From contig OZ018416.1 of NCBI GenBank assembly GCA_963969595.1, positions 746,501-810,500 on the forward strand: 64,000 nt of DNA, in the 5' to 3' direction. The DNA comes from Neckera pumila. Its lineage: Eukaryota > Streptophyta > Bryopsida > Hypnales > Neckeraceae. Both the position numbers and the translations under genes were made by a program. Shown piece after piece: positions 1-11,973 of the stretch (position 1 is the first letter of the stretch; the number at the start of each line of letters is the position of its first letter). The notes under the pieces are model-generated. The model saw only the letters and a list, made by a program, of their open reading frames with translations, searched no databases and was not told where the DNA came from.

Positions 1-535
1 AATTACAACACCTTCCATTTTTCGACATCTTAATGATGACCTTGAATGAATACTTCCATGACTCAAAACTATTCAAAAGCAACCAATCAGAGGTGAGGAT
101 TTTTTGGAAGCAACTAATGAAAGTTGAGACATTTTGTGCTTTAGGGATGTCCATTCAAGGCAAGTCTAGTATTATGTATAGGCTATCCTAAGGCACTTGT
201 AGCCTTGGTACACTAGTGAGGTAGTAATGAGTTCAAATCCAAACTTTGGCAAGGTGCTTACCACCATAGTCCATCCCATTTGTGGTTGGAAGTCAAATGA
301 CCTTGTTGTCATGGTGGGATCTATTTTCTAATGAAGACACCAAAGATGGAAGTCACCATCTAGGTCCATGAAGATTAGACAATTGGGGCATTTCCTACAA
401 ACGCTTCATTCATACATCTTTCAAATTAGAGTTTCCTTTCTTTTCCTAGGCCATCCTACATTCTCAACTTTGAAAACCTGTAAAATATTACTAGAGTGTC
501 ATAAACTTACAAAACTAGTTGGCTTTCATCAATAC
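1..535. other. AT-rich spacer, no gene seen
   Basis: No open frame here shows plant protein similarity or codon-like composition. The short ORFs on both strands look like chance frames. Nothing else was recognised. Confidence 0.6.
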
Positions 536-795
536 CTTCAAATAGGCTATTTGTTTGTTTTGTTTTGTTTGTTTGTTACGTTGAGATCTCCCAAACCGTG
601 TGTCCCTCGGCCACATGCTTGGTACTCTTGGAAAGCCCTCGGCAAGGAGAGGTGCAGGCACTTTGTTTTGTGACATTCGATTCATGGTGTGAAAGTTATT
701 GAATTTCAAAGTTTTAATGAATAAAAAAACTAGAAAATTACTTTTTATTTTATTTTGACTGTGGCAATGGCACAGGGCACATGAGTTTCTCTTAA
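536..795 (+). repeat. Dispersed repeat family R, copy 1
   Basis: A (TTTG)n head is followed by a conserved body with GAGATCTCCC, GGAAAGCC, CAAGGAG, GTGAAAGTTATTGAATTT and a tail ending GGCACAGGGCACA. The same body occurs at 16456-16985 and 38797-39013. The (TTTG)n head and fixed tail suggest a small non-autonomous element. No coding capacity or target duplication was identified, so the class is open. Confidence 0.75.
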
Positions 796-1387
796 GTTCA
801 CTCGCTTTACTAATAATCTCATATAAGAAAATTGGTTGTTCTACCTTGGAGATAGTGGAACTAGAAAAACTACTCCTTTTAGATGCTGTTACCTTATTGC
901 CTACAAAAATATTTTGTTCATGCAAAGGAGACTGTGAAGTGATGAATCACCTACTATCCCATACTTAATAGAAATGGTGTCATCCGGTTAGGTGTTGGGA
1001 TTGGGAACCTTAAGTCCTTCATAGCGGGTGAGGCTTACTTGAGTCTTGAATTGCTTGCACCCTATTGCTATTTGGCTACGTACGAGATTTTTGAGAGAAT
1101 TGATGCATTGACCCGATAGGAGGTCCACCTGGTTCACCTCCCCTTAGAGCAAATCACCTCATTGTTTTTGGTTCCCTTTGTTGCCTTTTTAGGGTACCAC
1201 CTTTTGGAAGCCCCCGGTCTTCCAATTGGCACAATTGAGAACACACCACTAATTAATGCAAAAATAATAGGTAAGAACCGGATATGGGGATTTAATAATA
1301 AGACGGTTAATAAATTGATGGTTTTTCATTTCATAACATAAATTAAATTCATAAAAATGTGGGAAAGCTTGCAAGGACTTAAGTCCT

Positions 1388-1502
1388 TGCAAACATTAGA
1401 ATTTTGGACTAATCTAGCTTCTAATCCGCCGAGAATGGGCGTAATAGCAAAATAGAAGAAAAAACCCATTGAAGCAATTTATCCAATGGTAACATATGGT
1501 GC
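1388..1502 (-). pseudogene. cob: Mitochondrial cytochrome b (cob) C-terminal fragment, nuclear copy
   Basis: Read on the minus strand, the frame gives APYVTIG, then an in-frame TAA (1479-1481), then [18 protein letters not shown]. This matches the conserved C-terminal end of mitochondrial cytochrome b (APYVTIGQIAS...FAITPILG), with the usual Gln codon CAA turned into TAA. Everything upstream of this C-terminal piece is missing. It abuts an rpl2 fragment in the opposite orientation, so it is best read as a decayed nuclear mitochondrial insertion. The family match is from memory of the protein; no search was run. Confidence 0.7.
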
Positions 1503-1505
1503 CGA

Positions 1506-1682
1506 TGCCAAGCTACTGTTGGTATAATGTCCAATCTTCATCATGGTAAACGTAAGCTTGACAAAGCGGAACAAAGCCGATGGTTAGGCAAACGTCCCAT
1601 TGTTCGGGGTGCTGCTATGGATCCGGTGGATCATCCTCATACAAAAGGAGGTAGACCTTCGGTATCACCTTATAACCGGTAG
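1506..1682 (+). pseudogene. rpl2: Mitochondrial ribosomal protein L2 C-terminal fragment
   Basis: The frame from TGC (1506) to TAG (1680-1682) encodes 58 residues. They include [34 protein letters not shown] and [10 protein letters not shown]. These are the C-terminal signatures of bacterial/mitochondrial ribosomal protein L2; [11 protein letters not shown] is typical of the plant mitochondrial gene. The glycine-rich GGGEGR stretch normally after DHPH is missing, an in-frame loss of about six codons. The end after SVSP is replaced by YNR and a stop. There is no N-terminal part, so it is a decayed nuclear copy rather than a working gene. Confidence 0.8.
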
Positions 1683-2523
1683 ACATGGTGATACTTTCCT
1701 CAACTACATAGTAACGTAGTAATGCCCTTAAAGAACTGAAGGGATGAGAGGATGTAACTACATTTAACCAGTTATTGGAAACGAGACAAATGGTTTATGA
1801 TTTATAGCAGACAGCAAGAGTGACGACTTTGGAGAAGAGAGGAGACTTGAAAAGGACCGCTTTGGGTGTAGAATATGGAGCTTCAGATGGGCACGTTGGT
1901 GCGATGCATTTAAATGTGAGTGAACAAATACACGTCCCATAGCTTCATCCAAAAGGGGACAAGCACATGGGTTTGTGTAAGCAAGGCGACAACAGAGTAT
2001 GTCAGAGGAAATTAGCACCAAAACCAGAAAAAGAAAAGAAAACTCTGCAAGCCACCTTGCAGAGGCAAAAACCTGGGAAGAGAAGGCCCCATAGGTTACA
2101 TCTCATCTTTGTGCCTAACATCTCCACTGCGTTAGGGCTATCTGAATCAGAAGATGTCAATATATATCGCTGGCAGTGAGCTTGATTGCCATTGGCTTCA
2201 TTGTAGAGGAAGAAAAGCTCTCCCTGATGATGGACCAAAACTGCTGACAAGTACGAGCTTACAGTCCCTAGCTTTTGTAGACAAAACAACAGAAGAACTT
2301 CCACATTTATCATGGAATTATCAAGAAGCAAATGCTCCTTCACTTCCAATGACTAGTTTCTAACAAACACCTATCTACACTGCAAGTATATAACCCTCCC
2401 TAAGAAAAAATTGTTTACTGGCCAGCCCGGAATCTAACAGGTCACAACAGCTCCTGCGTAAATGTCCTAGGAAGCTGTTTTGTAAGACCACCAAGGTCCT
2501 TGCAACATAGAACTTAAAAATTA
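1683..2523. other. Spacer and probable 3' UTR of the gamma-adaptin gene
   Basis: No supported protein gene is seen. The part next to 2523 lies just downstream (minus strand) of the gamma-adaptin stop codon and probably holds its 3' UTR and polyadenylation site. The several overlapping ORFs on both strands have no recognisable domains. Confidence 0.5.
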
Positions 2524-5500
2524 CTACAAACCTGAAGGGAAGTTGTTAACTTGCCCTTGCTCCAAGACGTTTTGTCCATTGGCCTTGTAGCTCACTCTCA
2601 ACTTCATCACCAAAGCTTTCTGCAAAATTATTCAGCGTAAGAACACTGAAACAAGCCTTACCCTGCAGAAGAGCTCCTAAGATTTCGAAAGGTGAACGCC
2701 CCACATCAATGATTAAGTTCGAAGGCAATAGAGAACGACAGGCACCTGTCCATGCGCATTGTTGGTGACTTTGATCACTTGAGAAACGGAGTTGCTTGAA
2801 TTTGGAGGGAGCGTTGCACTTGTAGCAGGCTCCAACTGCAATTGGATGAACTGCAAAGAGAATAACGATGACGATGTTAGATTGCAGAAAAAGGTACCAA
2901 TTTCAACAGGCGATACGCCAATAAGATGATTCGTTCACAGCACTAGACCTACATGCAACTAGCACAAAAGAAGAGGATAATATCACCACGTTCAGGTCGT
3001 TCAATATTCAGGAAAGGCAATCACACAAACTAGAAATACTAAACTTATGAAACAAAACTAAAGAGTAATAAATGGCTGGTAGATCACAACATAACGAAAT
3101 AACGGAAGCGTAAACAAAGTACCTTTGGAACTGCTGCTTGAAAAACAAAATCTTTGTAAGGATTAGATGACAGGTTACTGTAGGAGGCCTTGATGACAGT
3201 GGTTTTCGGTGACTCGAGGGATTTCGTGAAGTCGAATGAAATCTTTAACCCACTTGTTTGCATGGCAATAACGGATGGGACACCTGACAAAGACCACATT
3301 GATATAAATAAAAGTCACAAGGAAAAAATCACAATAGAATGCTACTGCACAATATACAATTTGGAGATCAACTTCAGCACAGTAATGAGCGGTATGCACG
3401 AGGCGCGAAGCAATAGAATATGTTTAGATATTGAAGTTACCTGGAGCAGATGTAGGTGAAGGCGCAGGTGCAGACATTGCTGAGGATGTAAGATCAGCAA
3501 AAGGATCCACAACTGCAGGGGGGCCTTTGGGTGTGCCACCATCAAGAGAAAGGTTGCCCAACGGAGACTTTGCAACGGGATCATCTAGTAGCCCTGCCAG
3601 TGAGGAATTGGTGGCTGTAGATGTCGGTGGAGCTGGTCCATCTAATGACAAAAGATCCAACAACATACCTGCCCCTCCTGCCGAGTGTTTTACTGCGACA
3701 CAATATAAAAACATACTCAGTGGGCTCTTAGCAGAAAGAGTGAAATTGGAAGGAATCCTAAAGGACGATTTTGGACTGATTTCCCACCCACGGTATGTTC
3801 AGGCTTCTCAATTATGATGCTGGTAGAGGGTAGACGCACCGAAAAACAAAAAAGGCGAGGCTTAACTTTCAGTCCTACACTCAAAATCTTGCATGAAAGC
3901 GAAATGCAATTTGATCAAGCAATAACTGGGTAGGAACAAGTACCTGGAGAAATAGAGTTACTACCACCCATAGGCCCGGCACCAAGAAGATCTAACAAGG
4001 TATCCCCTGCAGATATGGATGGAGAGGATGGCTGCTCATCAGTGAAGCTAAGCAGATCCATAAGGTTACTAGTGGCAGTAGATTGTTTTCCACTTGCTTG
4101 TTTGGGATGACCATTGCCGTTGGCCTCTGATACTACAGCAGCAGGAGTATGGTGCCCATCAACGCCCATTTCATGTTTCGCGGAATATGTAGCTTCATCT
4201 AAAACTGGCATCCTCTCCACAAGCGCTGCCCTGATAACGAAATCAAAGACAAGTGAAAGTGAGCGGACTTGCTAAGAGCAAAGATAAAACGAGTAAGCAC
4301 AACCGTTGAATAGTGACTCTCAAGGAATACTAGATTGCCAGCATCCTGATTGGAAGCGTGGCAAGTTTTGTGCCACCAAATGGGTTCTGAAACAAAAATA
4401 AGTATCGAAATCACTATATGTGGGATACAGCTTATTACAAACTCCAACCTTAAACATAACAGCAAAAGCAGGTTAGAATACTGACTTGATATCATTGTGC
4501 TTGGTAAGGATTGACCCAAACTCAATAGCTCGTTGCTGCAACTCCAGTACTACACTCCCCTTGTACTCCAAGATCAACGCCTTGATGCGCCTGCAAGAAG
4601 GCACACATAAACATCGGCAACGGTTAGACAACAATAAACCTCGGCAAAAAAGACTCACCAGATCATGATGTATCAAGAAACAGAAACGACATGATGAATA
4701 CAATACAATCACGGAGTATCCTAAAGAATCACGCACTATAGCATAAACACCATGAACACCCAAGGTTCATACAATGTCAGTGCACTAACATATGGCACCG
4801 ACATGAATTAGTCTCCAACTTACTCAGCACAGTCAGGAAATCGAGAAGATAGTTTCAGGAGTGCTGTAAGTGCAAATGCTACTGTAGTGGATGTGATTCT
4901 TGAGTCTTTCAAGACACTTTCAACAACATCCACGACATCTGACTCGGTTACCTGTTGCAACACCAAACGACCATTAAATTTAATCCATGAACTACCTTCC
5001 AACTAATCAAGTCAAGATTAACCCATTTAAGGATTAACCACGCGTCCTTGGAATAAGACAATGAAATCATTTCCTAACTCGCCTTATATATGTTACAAGG
5101 ACCACCAAAAGCTGCCACGAGAACAGGACTGCAAACACAAACCTAAGCACTTTAAAGCAATACAGTGTGCACAAGCAATCCAAGCAAAAAAACATACAGT
5201 TAACGGTTCTTCGCCGTCCAACTCCATTGCATTGTTAACAAGCATCTCCCCATACTCGCCAATGCACCAAACAGTGACTTGTCCAAGACTTTCCTGCACT
5301 TACACAACAAGAGCTTAGTGGATGTGCTTCTGAATACACTTGCTTGGTGAGTTTACTAGCACTTCCATCACATCCATTAAATGTTAATCCTCAGAAAAAA
5401 TATTGAGACACTACACAAAATAGTGCAATTAAGTTGCCTCACACTAATACCTCGATAATCCACACTATATAAATATTCACTGTTGCTGTACAATGACGCA

Positions 5501-8500
5501 TTCAATCCAGAGCCATGTGTGTAACAAGGATTAGTGCACTATTTCAAGGCCCGGTCCAGAGAGTTGCATGAGCCTCCATGTGTACTACCATTGAGTCATG
5601 AGACAATTGACTTGAGGTAAGGCAACCTAATTCTTAAGGCAACCTAATTGCACTATTTAGTGTAGATGAACTACATTAAAAATGACAGAAAATATATTAA
5701 ATATTAAATATTTTCAGCCTACCTCTAGTGCGTTAAGCATGTTAAAAGCGACAGCTGGTTACAGTATTTCATGTCCGGAATCTGTGAACTTAGAATAGCT
5801 TGTATATGCAGTAAATTGCCCCGACAGTATCTGTCAGCCCCATCATCACTACTCACATGCCGTCAATATCTCATTAAGAGTGAAATACCTGTCCTTCCCA
5901 CACTTGAAACACACGATACAGGGTTCGAACTGTGTAACCTTGAAGATCATTTGCATTGCTTATAACGACAACCAAAGATCTTGTCACATCACTAGTAACA
6001 TATTTCCCGGCCTGCAAATCACATCAGGACACGCCATTATTCGCACCATAGGCACAGTCAGGTATATTCACAAAGCAGAACCGCTCGGCTCGTATCTTGA
6101 ATATCAAGATACCAGGATAATTACCAAACTTCTGAGGAGTTCAAACTCAAGACCAGACATTCTCGGTCCCACAACCGAAAAGTGCAAGATCATTTCATCT
6201 AATCAAAATCTCTAACCTCAATCCCACCCTAAAATTCTTCCCAACACAATGCAAATACAGTTCAGGTGTAAGTTGAGCTGAAAGAGCTATGCATTGGTGA
6301 CGCACCACTCATCAGCCAGCATATAAAATTGCAAGAGAGAATATACGCGGACACAGGCCTCTCAAGTTCAATGATGTGGAATTTAATACAAAGGCGCCAA
6401 AAATACCTCCACCATGAGCAGTACCATCTGATCGATATACCACTGCTTGTTTGGTGCAAATCTGCAAGATTTGAATAAGTTCAGAACTCTTCCACAGATT
6501 CCACGGATCTTCTCAATTTACAGATCTAAATAGTAAACCACAAAGATAAAGTCTATTGAAATAAAAACTAAACTCCATTTTAAAAACAAAATAAAACAGT
6601 GAGCCTACTTTGGTGAAAAAAAGAGGCAAAGAATCAATGCAAGACAACAGAATACCAAAGGTCGTCATAGATGACCTACTTCTGGACAAGTCCAGAAATC
6701 TTTCCAGTAAGATCTCCCTTGAACTCAGGATCACTGACTTTGAGATATTCAACCAATTCCTTTGTCAAAACCTTGACATTAGTTTCATTGACCAACGCAC
6801 AAACAAGCTCGAGAGCTCGTCTCCGTATGGAGACATCTGAATCCTGTGCAGAACAGATTGCGGTCACTTCAATATATTATACTTCATAGAAAGTGCTAAG
6901 AATGAATCTTAGATTCGTGAAATCTATACAAAGGCAGAGGTGTATCGTAACGTTAAAGCACACAAAAGCTGACCCATGATAACATGAAAACCTATTAGGA
7001 GTGCCTTCATAATTGACTTCAACGGTGTAGCAATAGAAAATTTGTCGGCTTAAGCTGACTGACACATATACAGCCTCCAATGTCAGCACGCTGTGTCGTC
7101 CATTGCACGACTTAAGGGTTTAGGCTTGTAAGCAAAACCAAATCACTCAATTAAGAAGTTAGATTTCATGCCTTGACACATTCAACTATCGTTGTACGGT
7201 GCCGCTGAACAGCTTGAGTATCCACTGATACAACCTTGACAAGGGTGTTAAGAGCAACATATCTGCAACAATAATCACACACAAGTCACACTACTGGTTC
7301 ACGTTCAAGTTGCAGATATGTAACACAGGTATGAGCACTGAAGATGAAGACAGAGCAGTGAAATATGTAAATGGTCCACAATATAAATGCACTATCCCTA
7401 TATCTTGATCTATTCCCTCCTGTCTACGTTGAGAAAGGACGTGGAGAAAGGATGGTCTACGTTAAGAAAAGGAGGTAAGGATCGAAAATTCTATTTAACA
7501 AGGTTCATATTCTTGCAAAACCCCAGACCTCGAAGCATCGAAAAGTCTAGGATACCAACAAACCAGAGCAGTCCATCGCTCTAAAACCAAGGAATGTCCA
7601 AGCGTGCCGAGAAAAGAGTGCACCTTATGTTATTGTCGCGGTTCGCCAAAAAGCGACCCAAAATGTTAATAGCCAGTACTCGAAGACCTCCAATGGCCTC
7701 TATAGCAAAGATTGTCTGCACACATTCGTACAAAATTGCATTGCCTGCATTGTGGCTGCCCTCGGTATTTGTTGCAACCTGTACAAAGAGTTTCAAAACA
7801 GTTATTTATGAGCTCAATAAAGGAAACCACGAAATTACTTGCTGGAGAGAGAAACGCATTAAAGCTGGAGTGAATGCTGACCTGAGCAAGTATGTCACTC
7901 ATGACGTCGCTGACGTCAGCGTCGCCCTTCCCGAGCAAACGCAGCAACCTAAGAAGCCTGATTTGTAGAAAGGGGTCCGTAATCCCATTGACATCATACT
8001 CAGGCGCATAGCCACTGACCAACAGGTTTTTCAACACCCGGACCATAGACGACACATGCTGCACAAACAGGTATATTGAGATTGGCAAATCAATAATCAT
8101 CATCACATATTCTGAGTTTGCAAGAAGGCCCGTGGTATATCCAACAAAAATGTCTTCCGAAAAGCAGTTCTTCGAGGATGAACAACCACTATCTGCATAC
8201 ATACGGCAAAATTGCACGGTCATCCAAGTGAGCATGTACACACACCTTCCTAAAATGTTCGAGGGCTAACTCATTGGATTGACAAAGCTCTGTGCAAAGC
8301 TTCACTCCTGCTACCAGAACACCATGATGTTTGTCTGTGAGAAGTCCTGTAGCTGGAACTGTCAAATACTCGACAAGGTCCGGCACCTTTCGAACGATTC
8401 TCACAGAGCATAACGCAGCCTACAAGACAACAAAATCACCACTAAAGAGATGAGGACATCCTGTTCCCACACGACTGGAAAGAAGAAAACCGCCTCCTAT

Positions 8501-10207
8501 GCACATACGGGTTGCGAACAGATTTTTGCAGGGGAGCTTGGGGCATGAAGAATTCTGTACATTATGAGTTTGAAAATAAATTATCCGCATCAAAGCATAC
8601 ATATTGTTTCATGTCATTAAATAAAAGCTCACTTCTCAAAATCAAAAGAAATCGTCATATATCTTTACATAGTTTGCCTAACCTTCTTTCGAATATAAGA
8701 GTTGTTGCTATGTAGAAGCTTTTCCACTTCTGGAGCAAGATCTTTAGCCATTTCAGCGGTACAAATGTTGCCGAGAGCACACAGCGCCAACCCAACAATA
8801 AACTGATTGGTGTGGTCCAAGTCACTGCAGCGCAATGAATGAACAGATGTGAAATTGTCAGTACACATTCATATGCTAACCAAGTGGAAGCTGCATTGCA
8901 TGTCACACGAGTTGTCTCTAAGAAGTGGAATTCAAAACCTTGAGGAAGCACTATGGTTCTTCACGCAAACCACAGATAGGCAGTTCTGGGTGGATATGGA
9001 ATAGCTGCCATATAACCTAGAGACATCTAGAGACACAACAACCACAATCGAAGGTCGTGATCGATTACTTTTTCAGAGAATTGGTCACCAACATCAGCAC
9101 CTCCTGGCGCTCATCAAGTAGCAACATGAGACCCAAGTAACCAATTCTTTTCTCAGGAAAACTGCCAGCAGCGATCAACTTGATGCATTCCATCTGACCA
9201 AAGTGAGTGGGATAGCCCAACATATGGATGAACATGAGCTTCGCAACATTGCGGTGTCGGTAATCCTGATCATTGTCTTTAAAGGCATTTCGGAGGACTG
9301 CACACTCTTTTGCCACAACGCTTCTCTCCTCTGCAGCGGTTTTACAAGTCCGAATGGACCGGATCATGTCCCTGTCACAAAGAAACCAGTCATCACAAAG
9401 GGCAACCTAAGACAACTGCTATGACCTTCAAATAATCAGACAAAATTTACATGCCATCAAAAATTGTGCAAAGCCAATGCTGACGGTGAATCCGCGCAGA
9501 CATCCGACCACTTCGGCGCATGATTAACTACATTCATCTTCGACTCGTCGAAGTGACGAAGGAGAAAAAGAATAAAAGAAAAAATGGCCATCAGCATACT
9601 CCGCTAATATCAGGCGATATTTCCAAACGTCCAGAGTGGCGAACCGGTCCACCACATTCAAATTTTAGGGTTTATACGTCCCACGTACGTCGAAGATTAG
9701 GCAGGAAATCGCTTGAGGAGACAAGATCCCTACTTTCGCCATATAATGGCGTGCTACTGCTGCTACTCAGATGAAAGAATTCGTGTAAAAAAAAACTAAG
9801 GAAATGAGCAGCGTGACTTCCAAAGTGTACTGATTACCTCCCAACCAATTGCAAAATCTTGGTCATCAACGATTCAAGTAGTGAGGCATTCAAGCTTTGA
9901 AATAGTTACAAACATGCTGTTCAACTGATTGCAATCCCCGTCTCCCAGACCATGAATGGCATTTCCAAACTACAAGATCGAAATGTAAGGGAGAAAAATC
10001 TACAAAAGAGAAGCTACGTTAACTACTGTAACGCCGAAACATCCAAACTGCAAATGAGACGAAACGATCAGGGTTCGGCAGCTGACAAGATCATAAACAA
10101 CCTCGCAGAACTTGATGAAAATTACTAGATAGAGAAACGTTTTAGCGAAGCATTTTCTCGGGTCGTGACAGGCAACCCAAGCAACTGTACCTCAATCTGG
10201 TCCCCAT
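2524..10207 (-). CDS. AP-1 complex subunit gamma (gamma-adaptin), complete
   Basis: Large subunit of the AP-1 clathrin adaptor, which binds cargo and clathrin at the trans-Golgi/early endosome. Coding exons (minus): 10207-10191, 9371-9069, 8824-8683, 8419-8246, 8058-7882, 7778-7624, 7262-7172, 6843-6680, 6461-6407, 6011-5889, 5293-5198, 4951-4824, 4590-4486, 4230-3944, 3692-3441, 3283-3123, 2850-2746, 2619-2524. They sum to 2631 nt (876 aa) and all phases agree. The N-terminal adaptin solenoid (about 1-590) has [20 protein letters not shown] and LPYVCR-free, well-conserved repeats. The hinge (about 590-756) carries clathrin-box-like motifs [16 protein letters not shown] and MLLDLLSL. The C-terminal gamma ear is about 757-876. 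The start was chosen because ATG at 10207 reads MGTRLR, joins the conserved DMIRSIR of exon 2, has A at -3 and G at +4, and has an in-frame TGA upstream. Intron 7 (7171-6844) has a GC donor. Related plant proteins usually have a few more residues before GTRLR. Confidence 0.95.
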
Positions 10208-10545
10208 TATGAAATCGGAAATCGCTCCTTCCCAAGAGAGTCAACGATTTAAGATTCAAATCTCCTCTTCTAGAATGTCGCGTCTCCACCACAGCACTAT
10301 CAATCAAGCCTCCATAGACCTAAAAATCCCAAGCTCACACTGAGCTTCCGTCCATCATCATTGCCCACCCATAACGCCTCCTCGCCCAGTCAAACTCATC
10401 GTCTTCTCGCCCGATCTGCACCTAACAAGCTCCAAACCTTTCCACAACCTCTGTAGCGCCTAATTTTCCCTATACCGAAGGATTCACAACACTTCACGGT
10501 GCCTTCCACGAATCAAACCCTAAAGGAGCTCCCAATGCTGCGACA

Positions 10546-10722
10546 ATGGACCAAACGGACGCAGCAAGAGATCAAATCGAAGAGCTTGACGAAACGAGCC
10601 CGGTGGAGCTGAAAAAGAAGCAGATGGAGGACGCGTCACAGGGGTTGCTGGGAAGGCAACATCTGCACGAGAACACTACTTGGAGCGAGCTCCAGCTATG
10701 GCGATGGCTCAGGGATCCCTGA
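10546..10722 (+). CDS. Coding-looking small ORF, 58 codons plus stop, function unknown
   Basis: The frame begins MDQTDAARDQIEELDE and continues with SPVELKKKQMEDASQG, a charged helical composition, ending WRWLRDP before TGA. It is richer in G/C at third positions than its surroundings. It sits about 340 bases from the gamma-adaptin start, in divergent orientation, and just before a repeat island. It could be a micropeptide, the 5' exon of a gene cut off by repeats, or part of a bidirectional promoter transcript. No family was recognised. Confidence 0.35.
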   Translation: MDQTDAARDQIEELDETSPVELKKKQMEDASQGLLGRQHLHENTTWSELQLWRWLRDP

Positions 10723-11527
10723 TGTTTTCTCCGAGACCTGAAAGCAATTCAGTGCACAGTGACGTAGTAATCTTCGCGAAAAGTAGATTCTAAGTTCACC
10801 ATAGTTGTGGAGAGAAGAGTGGTGTGGAATCTATGAAGATTAAACATTTGGGGTTGGGAACATTATTGACCCGGTGCCCTGGGTAGATTGGACCGGCCGG
10901 GGCTGTCGACCCGCAACCCACGTTAAGCCTTTCTAAACGTTAAATTTTACTCCATGTACTTTAACAAAAAACTTGTAGACTAATGTGACAAAATGTGGCA
11001 ACATTCATGTAGGGTCTTTTGAAAAAGTGCATATTTTGAAATAAGATCATGAAAATTTTACATAACTATTACTGGATACTATACATAATGGTTTGGTTTT
11101 TTGGGTGACTGATTGGAATTCATAAGTATAGTTGGGTGAGATATTGAAGTGTTTTCAATCCTAAGATAAATTATGAAGGAACTTTCATATTTATTGTGTG
11201 AGTTTTCAATGAGATAAGCGTTTTTTTGTTTTGTTTGGTCATCGACCTATACAACTGTAGGTTAAAAAGGAATTTTTTCATTTCATTAATTTCTAAGAAA
11301 TCCGGAATTCATTGATTGAATTATAAATGTGTTCAAGAGCTCATTGTGTAAGCTCTACAAATTGAATGCATTCATTCAAGTATGTTGAAAAAATAGTTAC
11401 TATCTAGTTTCAAGCAATGTAATCAATTTAGTCACTTGATGTTTCATGATTTGTGTACATGGTTATGAATTAGTCCATCTTAAAATGACAAGATAAAGTT
11501 TGCCAAAATGAAGAACTTTAGGAAAAA
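10723..11527. other. AT-rich spacer, no gene seen
   Basis: After a short GC-rich stretch near 10870-10925 the sequence becomes AT-rich, with no supported ORF or repeat shared with the rest of the window. Confidence 0.55.
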
Positions 11528-11694
11528 GTACCCCAATTGCAATAATTCTAGATATGGTAGTCATTCTAGAATGTAAATATAGGTAGACCATAGATAGCTT
11601 ATTATTTAGTTAACAAACAATAAGCTATCTATGGTCTATCTAGATTTATGTTCTAGAATGACTACAATGTCTAGATAGTATTGCAACTGGGTAC
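11528..11694. repeat. Near-perfect foldback (long inverted repeat)
   Basis: Two arms of about 75-80 bases face each other across a short loop near 11620-11630. The inner arms share CATAGATAGCTTATT and AATAAGCTATCTATG, and the outer ends are GTACCCC and GGGTAC. The transcript of either strand would fold into one long hairpin. It is best explained as a foldback-type MITE; a small-RNA precursor is an alternative. Confidence 0.75.
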
Positions 11695-11973
11695 ATTGTT
11701 GGTTTGGGGTGCTTCTCCTTTATGTCTAAATTCTTCTCAAGCCTTAATTAATATTGCCTCAAAAAGTGCAAAATCAACATTCATCCTCCTATAAAGCTTT
11801 CTTTGGAAGAAAACAAAATTCAAAGAAAATGTGCGCACATGAAAAATGTCATGCACAAACTTATTCTATCAATTTCTAAGAATGTGTAAAAAATGTCCAC
11901 AATTGTGAATGGTTGGTTTTTTTAAATAGATATTCATTCAAAAGGGACACCACAGCCCAGCTCCCCCAAATGA

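Noticed and set aside
960..1120. Open frame reading GVGIGNLKSFIAGEAYLS and onward, with codon-like look
   Set aside because: It has no start or splice support and no recognised family. It may be a transposon relic but cannot be supported.
9865..9899. Alternative gamma-adaptin first exon (ATG at 9867, MTKILQLVG joined to DMIRS)
   Set aside because: It has a GT donor in phase, but the exon at 10207-10191 gives the conserved GTRLR and is clearly better.
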